Shown piece after piece: positions 12,301 through 22,224 of a stretch of DNA of 64,000 bases. Within the stretch, counting starts at the first letter, position 1; the number at the start of each line of letters is the position of its first letter. Both the position numbers and the translations under genes were made by a program. The notes beneath the pieces are model-generated. The model had not been told where the DNA came from, ran no database searches, and saw nothing but the letters and a program-made list of their open reading frames with translations. This DNA comes from Phaffia rhodozyma (Eukaryota > Basidiomycota > Tremellomycetes > Cystofilobasidiales > Mrakiaceae). Location of the stretch: contig JACGZH010000002.1 of the NCBI GenBank assembly GCA_014706385.1, positions 434,001-498,000 of the forward strand, read 5' to 3'.

Positions 12301-14841
12301 GAAACTACTCCAGAAACTACTTCACTGCCTGGGTTACAGACTACTTTAGAATCAGCTGAAGAAAGTGTACTAGATGTTTCTCCAGAGACTATTTCAGGCA
12401 TCACCCTAGGTGATTCTGTAGATATCAATCCAGATACTGCTGCAGATACCTTGTCAGGAGTCAGAGCAGAAGGTTTTTCAGGAACCGCTTTAGAAGGTGT
12501 TTCAGATCTTACTTCAGCTGTCTCTTCAGCTATTTCTTCAGCTGTTTCTTCATGTGTTTCTCCAGAGACTACTTTGGCAATCACTCAGGGTTTAGTGTCA
12601 GAAAATGCATCAATCGCCGTATCCGAAAAGGCGCCAGGAACGACTGCAGAAAACGCATCACAAAAGCCTGTAGAAACCACAGCAGAAGATATCTCCGTCA
12701 GAATAGCAGCACCTTCGCCTCGAGAACAAAGTCTGATCCCAGTCCCAACGCACGGTCCTGGTACATACCGAAAACAACTCGCCCGAGCAGCAGAAACGCC
12801 CGCACTCCGAAGAAGCACCAGACGATCTGTTCCGGTACAAAAATACTCGAGTTTCCGCCCGGAACACGGAAAACTTGCGATCGGATCTGATGGAGTAAAT
12901 GATGGAAATAATGGAAATAATGGTGGAAATGATGGTGGAAATAATGGTGGAAATAATGATGAAAATAACGATTTGTCAACTTCTATTTTATCTCATTCTG
13001 GTAGACCACAGCGTACTGATCCTGAACGCACCTTGCAGAGTGAAGCCGCTTTAGATTCAGACTTATGTCGAGCATACTTGACGATTCCATCCGACGTTCC
13101 CAAGACGCTGAAGGCAGCGCTGATGGGAAGGCATCGGAAGGAGTGGGAGGAGGCAGCAAGAAAAGAAATGGAGTCGTTCGGAAAACACTCGGTCTACACT
13201 CTCGTGCCTCGACCGGCAAACAGGAACACCGTCGGATGTCGTGCTGTTCTGGCAGAAAAGAAGAACACCGAAGGAAAGGTCATCAGAAGGAAAGTCCGTT
13301 TTGTTGCGCAAGGGTTCAGTCAGCGACCTGGCGTCGACTTTGACGAGACCTACGCACCCGTCGTCAAGTTTGCTACCCTTCGTTTACTTTTTGCGAAAGC
13401 AGCCGAACACGACTGGGACATCCACCAGATGGATGTCGAGACCGCGTTCCTCTATGGGGACCTGAAAGAAGAGGTGTATATGCGGCAGCTACCTGGCTTC
13501 GAAGAAAAGGGAAAGGAAGACTATGTATGTAAGCTTCACAAAGGACTATATGGCCTGAAACAGGCAGCGCGAGAATGGAATAACAAGCTCCATACCTCTC
13601 TTGCTTCCATAGGCTTCGTCCGAAACCCATCCGACTACGGACACTACATCCTCAGACAGGATGGAGAAGACCTTCACTTGGCGGTATATGTCGATGATCT
13701 CGGTTTGTTTGCCGAAAAGGGTGGCCGATTGTTGGGAAATGTAAAGAAGGAACTCGAGTCCCGGTACACCATGAAGGACATGGGCGAGATGGCCTTCTGT
13801 TTGGGACTCAGAGTCACCAGGGACAGAACCAAACGCACGGTCAGCATCGATCAGCTACCATACATCGAAGAGATGGTCAAGAAGTTCGAAGACAGGGAGA
13901 CATACCCTGTGTGGACACCCGGCATGGTGTCTGTCGATCTCTCAAAGGAGATGTCACCGAAGAACGCTGAGGAGGAGGAAGAAATGAAGGACAAGCCGTA
14001 TGTCAGCCTTCTCGGCTCACTCCTTTGGCTCACCATGGTCACCAGGCCGGACCTCGCATACTCCGTGTCCAGACTGGCATCGTTCTCGTCCAACCCAGGA
14101 CCAAGACACTGGAAAGCTCTGCAGAGAGTACTGACCTATGCTAAGTCCACCAAAGCTCTTTCGCTGACCTATGGAACAGCCGTACACTCACTTGCTGTGT
14201 ATTCCGATGCAGACTATGCTTCAGTTGTGGATGATAGAAGGTGTCACTCGTCCTATGTGGCGATGGTAAACGGAGGAGCGGTCAGCTGGGCGTCAAAGAA
14301 GCAAGCGATGGTAGTGCTATCGACATGCGAAGCGGAATACGTGGCACTTACTATGGCAGCGAAGGAAGTCGGCTGGTTGCGGGAAGTGCTTGCTTTCATG
14401 GCCGATCCGACAGGAACACTCGACGTGACGACGATGGAGCCGACTCGGATCTACGAAGACAATCAGGGAGCGATCGCGTTAGCCAACAATCCAGACACCC
14501 ATTCCAGATCGAAACACATCCACGTACGCTATCACTTTATCCGAGAGAAGGTCGAGGAAGGGACCATCCGAGTCGTCGGGATCCGAACGGACGACATGGT
14601 GGCCGACATCGGGACAAAAGCACTGCCACGGGAGAAACACGAGAAGTTCAGGTCAGCGATGGGCCTCGACGGCGAGATAGCCGTTCCAGTGGGAGAAGAC
14701 ATACCTCATCAGATGGGAGAGACCGAGACCGACACCGAGAGAGACCGAGAGGAGATCCTGAGGCTGAGGGCTGAAAGGAGACGGGAGAAGAAGATGATGA
14801 GGCAGGCAGCTGGAAAGGTGGCGGGAGATAGTGGGAGATAG
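9301..14841 (+). pseudogene. Copia gag-pol polyprotein with one in-frame TAG
   Basis: A single frame of 1847 codons runs from ATG 9301 to TAG 14841, interrupted once by TAG at 10906. In order it encodes a gag domain (residues about 1-210), a CCHC zinc knuckle (CYHCQQYGHLAIDC, about 242-255), a protease with active site YIDSGCS (about 329), a GAG-pre-integrase domain (HRRMGHINIGAI) that contains the stop, the integrase core (VDLFGP, VDSATKY, RSDGGGEF, then QNGEAERAV), a long acidic, Ser/Glu- and Asn/Gly-rich linker, reverse transcriptase (QMDVETAFLYGDL, GLYGLKQAAREW, YVDD) and RNase H (SDADYA, STCEAEYVAL, EDNQGA). All catalytic motifs are present. Downstream of the stop the expected second metal-binding Cys of the pre-integrase finger (CxxC) reads Tyr (CEAY). 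It is called a pseudogene because of the stop; translational readthrough is an alternative. Confidence 0.85.
11875..12975 (+). repeat. Low-complexity acidic and repetitive linker inside copia pol
   Basis: Between integrase and reverse transcriptase the frame encodes a Glu-rich run (about 11920-12010, gaagaa and gaggag repeats), then imperfect Ser-Glu-Ala/Asn repeats (gcatcagag units near 12160-12230), Ser/Thr-rich degenerate repeats to about 12600, and an Asn/Gly run from ggaaataatgg units (12895-12970). The linker stays in frame throughout, which suggests protein-level constraint at some time. Confidence 0.8.
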
Positions 14842-14920
14842 TGGGAGATAGTGGGAGATAGTGGGAGATAGTGAGAGATAGTGGGAGATAGCAGAGGATA
14901 GTGGGAGACGGTGGGAGATA
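14821..14920 (+). repeat. Ten tandem copies of a 10-bp unit (gtgggagata) spanning the copia stop codon
   Basis: Ten consecutive decamers run from 14821 to 14920. Five are exact gtgggagata and the others differ by one to three bases. The copia stop codon TAG at 14839-14841 lies inside the array. Because each unit ends ata and begins g, a TAG is formed at every junction, so the array supplies stops in all three frames. Confidence 0.95.
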
Positions 14921-14944
14921 AGATGTCGGTGGGGGACTTGTGTT

Positions 14945-14986
14945 GATCTGAGGGAAGAAAGGAAACAGGGTGAAAAGGGAAGATAT
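14945..14986 (+). other. Purine-rich tract, candidate polypurine tract
   Basis: The run gagggaagaaaggaaac followed by gggtgaaaagggaaga is the only long purine tract after the copia frame. A polypurine tract normally abuts the 3' LTR, but the LTR-like copy only becomes alignable near 15345. Either the LTR is longer than judged here or the tract is not the functional one. Confidence 0.35.
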
Positions 14987-15344
14987 TCTCCAAGTCAATT
15001 TTTGTTTGTTTTCCAGCCCAGTCCAGAAAAGCTCACCACTTTGCATCCTCAATCTTTGCTCTTTCTCGACCAGACAAGGATCTTTTGGTGTTCTCTTTCC
15101 GATTCCATTCGGTTCTTTCTGTTCCTTCTGTTCTTTTTACTACTAAATTCTCATCTTCCTGTTCTTGTTTTCGTCCTGGTTTGTTTCCTCATCTCTTTCT
15201 TGCTTGATTTGTTTGATCTTTCGTTCACTCGTTGACTTCCCGCGCCCGGTCTCGAACTTATTTCTCGACATTTCTTGCGCATTTCTTCCAATCTCTTTCA
15301 TTTCTTTTTCGTTTCCTTCCATTTCTTTTCATTCCTTTCTTTTT

Positions 15345-15700
15345 CTGTTTGATGTCTTCGACTGAGTGGTAGTATTGGATATAGCAGTCTAGACATCAAT
15401 CATCGTGTGTTGCGCGTTGGTTGACTTTCTATCTCTTCGGTTTCTCGTTCAACATGTTATTTCATTTCTATTTTCTATATCATCTTTATTTCACTTCCGT
15501 CTCGTTTTATTTGCATTCTAGTTCATTTGCATCTTGCTTCTCTTTCGTTTCCATCTTGGTGATATCGTATATACAGTAGCTAGTTTATTTTCTTTTCTTT
15601 CTTCTCCTTTCTGGTTCTCTCAATGAACTTGCTCACTGTGTGTGTGTACAATTGTTTGAGCGAATTAGGATCAGAAAATTCAGATCAAGATCAGGCAATC
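15345..15700 (+). repeat. 3' LTR copy of the copia element, right end unclear
   Basis: The sequence starts TGTTTGATG and aligns with 8652-9010, sharing tattggata, agcagtctagaca, caacatgttatttcat, gtatatacagtagcta and ggttctctcaat. Several indels and many substitutions separate the copies. Similarity is lost within the gaatca-type repeats near 15690, and the expected gypsy target sequence is not found on the right side, so this end is rearranged. Confidence 0.7.
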
Positions 15701-15859
15701 AGAACTCGCCATCGGGTCTATCTATTGAGGAAACCTTTCTATCTCAACGAGAAAAACACCATTGAGGCAGTCGGAAACTGGAAGTACATTGTTGTCTGTG
15801 TGACTTCACCATTAGAATATCCGAAAGTGCTCCCTGATGTTATTAGTTTCTCGTTCGAC

Positions 15860-16540
15860 CTAGACGATCCACGCCTTCAGTATGCTTGCAGTCTCACTTT
15901 TCGCCTTGATCGGCCAGGCCCAGTGGTAGTCTGTGTATTCGTCGATCATGGTGAGCATGTATCGTGCTCCACCGGCAGACTCGACTGGCATCGGTCCCTG
16001 GATATCGGTATGGATGAGCTGAAGGGGTCGATCGATGATGGTCTGTGACGTCGGAAACGGAGTCTTGTGCTGTCGACACTCGACACAGGGTGTGCACATT
16101 CCTCTTGCAAAGTATGTGTCAATGTCTCGCTTGCTTATGTTCTTGCTGAGTGCTTGGGAATAAGACAAAATGTCATACATAGCTGATCTAGAAGGGTGAC
16201 CCATCCTTCTGTGAAGCAGATCGATCTCGATCTCCTTGGGCGAAACAGTCACCGAGGCAGCCATGTTCGGAACAAGCACGTCCACATCGAGCGCCCACAG
16301 GTTGCGCGCATAGGCCGAAGCAGTCAGGATGATGTCTCGGCCTCGTGTGATGGTGAAGATGCTGCGATCACCGGAGAACGACACGCCTTCGACCTGGCAG
16401 ATCTGGCCGAGGGAGACAAGGATGTTGGAAGACATGTCGGGCGCATGGAGCACATCGGTGAGTGTGATCGTCTGTTCTTTACCGCCGGTAGCTGGCTTGC
16501 TGAGCAGCCGGATCCTGCCTTTTCCGATCACTGTCACAGA
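15860..16540 (-). pseudogene. Truncated copia family 2 fragment (protease end to integrase start)
   Basis: A minus-strand frame of about 230 codons encodes the end of a retroviral-type protease (GKGRIRLLSKPATGG, ITLTDVLHAPDMSSNILVSL), the GAG-pre-integrase domain (LLHRRMGHPSRSAMYDI, CTPCVECRQHK) and the start of an integrase core (HTDIQGPMP, MLTMIDEYTDYHWAWPIKAK). The CxxC pair is intact here. It is clearly the same family as the fragment at 22225-23800 and different from the copia element at 9-15 kb. It is cut at both ends; the 5' break, near 16540, coincides with the edge of the AT-rich segment. Confidence 0.88.
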
Positions 16541-16555
16541 TTGAAATAACAACAT

Positions 16556-19500
16556 TGACAGAAATGTACCAACTCAGCATTATTGTCATGAAATCATGCA
16601 CTGGAAAGTTCATATATACATCTTTGTTAACACGATCGTTTTCAATTTTGGTTTGGAATCGGTAATCTTCACTTCCTCTTGTGATCAGTGATAGCGTTTC
16701 ACTTCATTCATCTTACTCTGCGTCTTTGAACGCCCAAAACGGATGCTGTTGTCCCATTTCTCCATGTTAATAGGCCTATTGGAATAGAAATAGTTGTTTA
16801 AAATGAATGCTCATTTTCGTCATACAACAAAACGCGGCATCTCATATTGAAGCCTGGAAAAATGATTATATGCCGATAACCTTGGTAGAACGTTATACTT
16901 ATTGCCCGTAGTCTATGTAGGTCAATTCAAAGACTCTGAAACAATCATGGCCAATTATATAAGCGTTAAATACGGTTCATTATGTCATGAATTGTTGTTG
17001 TCATTCTCGATCTGTGAGTTTGCCAGTTTTGATTATATGAGAAATGCAGTTAAGTCTACCAAGTAGTAAATCAGTACTGATGAATAACCAACCAGTCAAG
17101 AGACTGTGACACCATTTGTAAATTCAGGTGTTGAATGTGAATGTGAATTACGATTATCAAACAAACAAAATCTGTTATCATAGTAGAGCCATCGTACTGA
17201 CTTGACTTCCTTCTCATTGATTTTTCGTATCCTCGCACATCAACATGTTTTTTCGGTTGCACAGAGAGGATGATGAAGAACTCATTTGTTTCCGAGATTC
17301 GTCGAATTTTGCAAATATCATGACAAACCCTGGTGAGAAAATAAAAATTGTCCAGAAAAAAGGGGAAGTTGGATACTCACTTTTCGTTTGCAGAAGTATG
17401 ATGATTCTGACTCAAAATGGCTTGTAAAAGATATCTATACAATGTTACTGATAAAAAAAACTAATGGAGCTCGTAAACGAATGATGAAATTCATGACTTC
17501 TGATTCAAATGCTATAGCATCGCACAAAAGTCATAACAAATCGTGATGTCATACTTTGTTCGTTGTTGTGCAGGTAAATGATTTGTTTGTCTGGGATACA
17601 ATACCGTTCATTTTTAGAGCAGGATTATTATGCGCTGTGGCTGATGATAACGCCTCGATCTGTTAAAATCAGTCACTTTGAATCCATATGATGTATTCTG
17701 TGAATAAGGCCATGCATCTTCATATATCTCGTTGGACTGCAATCATGATGCATAGTTTTGAGATAGTCAATTTCGTTTTCTACCTAATAGATATCTAGAA
17801 TTGTACCTATTGTAAGCGTTTTTCGATTCATCAAGCGCCTATCTGAAGCTTTCTGAATAATCATTTTTATGCTTCGAACGTTTCGATTCCAAACGGAAAC
17901 ACTCAAGTGTTGATCAAACTAACATATGGACAGCTCGAGAAACATTCATCAATCGTTATCAGGATTCAACATTATCCAGTCAAATATATATGTTGACCAG
18001 AACTTCTTAAGAATCGAACAATAACGCTGCGAGATCACTCATGATAATCTTGTAATTTTACACTGTTGCTTGATGACCAGTAATCCAGCTTGTTGAGTGA
18101 TGCTTTGTGAAAACTTCTACCGATGTCGTTTCCTTTGACTTCGACTTGACATATGATGACATGATAATGAACTCATTGATTTGATCAGATACAAGGCCGC
18201 GACAGTATATCTGTAAATAAAGGTGGTGTAAGGAGACTCAATTTGCCATGACAAACAATGCTGTATTGTCCAAAAAGCTTCATTTCAATTCTGAATTTGT
18301 TGAAGATTAAACATCATCCTGACGCTAAAAAATGGAGCATAAGCCTTGAAAACATGTTATAGCATATAAGTAGCATATATAATTGTATATCTGCAACAAA
18401 TCGCCTGATAACGCTAGACATTGAATCGACATTCTATTATATGATATGCATACAAACCTCAAAGATGAGCAGATTCCAGAGTCGAAAATAACGTCTATCT
18501 TTACGAGTTTTCAAAACTGTTTTGAAAGATCACATATGCACTACTTAGTAAGGTCGTCCGTGCACAAATTTAGCAGGTAACTAGCATCAGCAGTTTTCAC
18601 AGCAAAGAAAGTATTTTTTCAAGAATACAAATATCAGTAACTCACATATCAGTGTACAAAATCAAACGTATTAATGTACATTGCAGATCTCTAAAAATCT
18701 TGTGAATTGGCACATTCTTGCTCTCATATGTTATGTACGAGGTAAAGGAAGCACCGTACACTAAACAGTCTTTTTCCAAATTGACTCTTTTCTGTCAGGT
18801 CTAGATATGTGATCTACAACTATATAATTGATGTTTCACTATACATTAGTTTTCTGCTACAAGTTATGCGATTCCACCAACACGTTTATCGGCTAACATT
18901 GTGATGCTGAACCACACAATGTATAAATATTTAATTTATTGCCCGTCATATGATACAACACTCAATAGTACAAACTGTTGAGGCAGGGTGATACATTCAT
19001 CAATCGATCAAGTAAATTAACTCAATGATATGATGATTATTGATAAATACTTGACGGTCTGTGATGGTGATTTAGGCCAGAACAAAACTTTCAATCAATA
19101 TATGAACACATCACAAATGTCTCATACTCCACATCAAAATACGTTTTTTAAAATGATATGCTCACTATCATTTGTAGTTTTTGAGTTTAGATTGTGAAAT
19201 AACTTGATCAGCAAATGTTTGTATCATAGTCGAACTGGTTGAAAGACTTCAATATGTGTTGTAACTATTTTGTCCGCTTTCGTGACCTTTCAATGGAGAC
19301 TGGTCACTCTTCAATATAAAGCAAAACCTCATAGCGGCACCAACATACTCATTTGTTCATGAAACGACATGAAAAAACGTGTAATGAAATGGAGAGCAAC
19401 TTCTTCAGTACAGCAAAGTCCCAAAATCGCTGTCTCACACAGTCTGGTTAACAAAGTCAAAGTTCGTCAAATTTTTCTCTGTAGTCATCGTTAATTCTGT

Positions 19501-21300
19501 CATTATTATTCAAGTCATAAACGACAAATCGATGATCAGAGCTGCCAAAAAGTAAGTGCATTGATTCGTGTATTGGAAATGACTTCACGTTGACTTATCT
19601 CACGTGACGAATGGAAGCAAAAAATGAAATCATGATATACTGGTCTTTCGTTCAAAATTTGAGGTTATCATATATCACTCGTGTTTTGTGAACGGAAAAC
19701 TTTTTACTAATCAAATACATAATAAATGCGACATATGATTTCGATAAGTATATACCAAATGAATTTCAATGCATCTTTCAGCAGTGGTTCCGCTCAAATA
19801 GAGATCAATGCCATCATACTAAAATGATGGGTTTTTGACTTAAAACCTTGTTTCTATTATCTGAACATACGCATTAATCTCAAAGTTATTTGTTTTTTTA
19901 TATTTTGCATGAAAGCGACACCTAAACTGATATCCATCTCTTACGTCGTGAGATTTCAGTAACGTATGTAGCTCAATGTTGGCGAACAAGCTCTAGCTGT
20001 GCATCAATTACAACTATTCATTCTCTTCTTTCGAGACATTTAATTCTCATGATGTTTAGATATATTTCGGACTGCTCGAGAAATGAGAAAGTGGCATCGA
20101 GTTTCCATATCAAAGTCCACCGAGTAATATGAACATGCTCGATACAACAATGACCATAGAATAGCTTCAGATACCACAAAATGAATTCCTACATAGCAGT
20201 CGGTTCGAAGTAGTTCATACGTGTTTCAATTAGAATATCAATTCATATCACTTTCATCATAAGGCATGCTTTTTCTCAAAATGGCAGTATTTATGGATCA
20301 CGCTTGCAGGGAGATGAACTCCGAAGAATAGAGTCTGATCTGTAGATATCAAGACTTTGTCTTCTGGGCAATCAGATATCATCCGAGAAGATCGACTCAG
20401 AGTATTTGGAATTCTGCATTTCAACTCGTCTTCAAGCTGAGTACGCATTTGTGAGCGTTGTTTAAAGCTGATTTTGCCATCAATCTATTCTTCTTTGTAA
20501 GTCTTTCAGTTTATAGTACATATCGAGATAAGCTGATTGACCACTATACTCATCAATGGCCTTTTTGTGTCAAAAATCATGCTCTTCGATGTGCTGCTCA
20601 ACTTGAGTTCTGATTAATGGTCGTTACAAGGTTTATTCCCCATTATTTATGGTGACGAATATTATGTTTGCTTTCAACTTTGGACAACAGAGCGGGTGGT
20701 ATCGATCATTGAGAAAGACAAAACATTGTCCGTTCAGCAGCAGCACTAGTGCATTCTGAGGTTAATCTTACAGCATTATATCTTTTTGACGTGTATTGCT
20801 GGAATTTACAGTTATCCAGTTGATGATGCTTAAAAACTCTTGTAAATACAGATGCTTTTGTACTCTGTCCGTTTCCTGTTGGATCCATTCTTGATAACGA
20901 ATACTGGTAACCGTATGTTCTTTTGAACAATGAATGTCGAAGGAAGCAAAATGAATGAGGATTACGTGAAAGCGTTGAAGTATCATCAAATTTTAGAATA
21001 AAAGCTGTTAGGACATGATGCAAAATGTTCTTAACATTGCATGTATGGTGATTTTTTAATGAACAAGCAACAGTGCTCAAACATTGAAGAAACATGCAAC
21101 AAGTCGATCTTGGGAAATAAAAGTTTTGCTTATCGAGACAGACAACGGATGATAATGCAGATAGGTTGCGTATATCCGTTGAAGAGATGTAAAGCTTCAG
21201 CTTCTACAAAGGATACGAACAGCCTCGAAAATGTTGGTACAATAACAGACACGATGAACAATATTCTGATTAAGCTGGTAGAGTTTGAAGTATATAGGCG
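16556..21300. other. AT-rich, gene-free segment, candidate centromere core
   Basis: About 4.7 kb contains no recognisable gene, transposon or tRNA. Between about 17430 and 20250 no frame of 60 codons is open on either strand, which reflects a high density of stop codons. Hand counts of three 60-base lines (starting 18361, 18961 and 19681) give 20, 21 and 16 G+C, against 37 in a line of the Nsr1 gene (50101). I saw no tandem array. The few short frames (17071-17427, 20257-20448, 20706-21316) look like chance. Both sides are flanked by fragments of one copia family in opposite orientation. Confidence 0.75.
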
Positions 21301-21834
21301 CAGGAGGGGAGATTGAGCGATGAGTAGCGTCCACCAGTACAAGCTCTCAGCTACTAGGACAAAACGCAGTATTGCTGGGTGATAATCTCAACGGGGATGA
21401 TGATCACGTGAGGAACTACTGTATTGAACGAAGCTGAAAGCTCAAAAAAGCGAGTCAGAGACAGCTCATAACCACCTAGAATAGATGTCATATAGAAAAA
21501 GAAAAGAAAAAGAAAAAGAAAAGGATACACATTGAGGACAACAAAGATCGGAAGGAAGAGAGGGAGAAAGGGAGAAAGGGAGAAAATAGACATATTAGAT
21601 GTTGATAGCACGCAGTCAGCAGTGCCATGAGCGCAGGCAAAGGGGCTGAGTAGGTAGTGAACACAGCGCGCTCATGCTCTTGGATGCAGAAGGGTGATAC
21701 AATATCACATAATATGAAGGGTTGGGATGGTCGTTGAAGAATTATGAAGACTTTCATGAGGTTTCGAGCTTGCGAGAGAAAAAATGACATCCAATACAGG
21801 CCTGTAAGTTCTGTCGGATACCATGAGATGAACC

Positions 21835-22148
21835 ATTCCAAACTCAGCGCCAACAAAGCGTTGGTAGATGCTGAATAAGGACAAACATAAAAACCTGAAG
21901 AAAAAAAAACGAAACAGAAGGCGGGGGAAGCAAAAACGTAGGCCGCTAGCAGAGTGTGTTGAGAATACTTGAGTATGATGCATCAGTTTTTGCTCATTAT
22001 CTATGTACTTCAGCCTCTGCCAGTGCACTCTGCCAGCCGGCCTTATTTTCTTCTTCCTCCGCTTTCTTGTTCTTTTTTTTTCAGGTATTCTGTTTCTCCT
22101 TATTCAGCATCTACCAACGCTTTGTTGGCGCTGTGTTTGGAATCATTT
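21835..22148. repeat. Inverted repeat (about 100-bp arms) from copia family 2 leader
   Basis: The arm at about 21835-21935 read on the minus strand matches the arm at about 22045-22148 on the plus strand. Both contain ccttattcagcatctacc and aacgctttgttggcgctg, followed by tttggaat. The spacer is about 110 bases. The right arm leads into the gag start at 22225, so the arms appear to be the LTR or leader of copia family 2 duplicated head to head. Confidence 0.85.
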
Positions 22149-22224
22149 TCTATTCTATTCTACAGCGATACGAAACCGTATACGCCTTTAGATTAGGAGT
22201 CTGACTAACCCTACTGCTACAGAT

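Larger units (their letters stand above)
8652..15700 (+). mobile_element. Ty1/copia LTR retrotransposon, nearly complete
   Basis: This is a copia-superfamily element with the order 5' LTR, primer-binding site, gag, protease, integrase, reverse transcriptase and RNase H, decamer repeat, purine tract and 3' LTR copy. The integrase-before-RT order defines copia rather than gypsy. The gag-pol frame is open from 9301 to 14841 except for one TAG at 10906-10908. The 3' LTR copy begins near 15345 and its similarity to the 5' LTR fades near 15700, so the right end is truncated or too diverged to trace. The two LTRs differ at perhaps one position in five or six by eye, which is high for a recent insertion. 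The right end is approximate. Confidence 0.88.

Noticed and set aside
12126..12584. Long minus-strand frames within the copia linker
   Set aside because: They are the complement of the repetitive Ser/Glu-rich pol linker and have no independent motifs.
14821..14920. The decamer array as a CRISPR-like structure
   Set aside because: Units are contiguous without spacers, only 10 bases long, and the genome is eukaryotic.
20257..21342. Short frames of 60-130 codons on both strands in the AT-rich region
   Set aside because: No motif, no codon bias like the neighbouring genes, and overlapping frames on both strands; best explained as chance.
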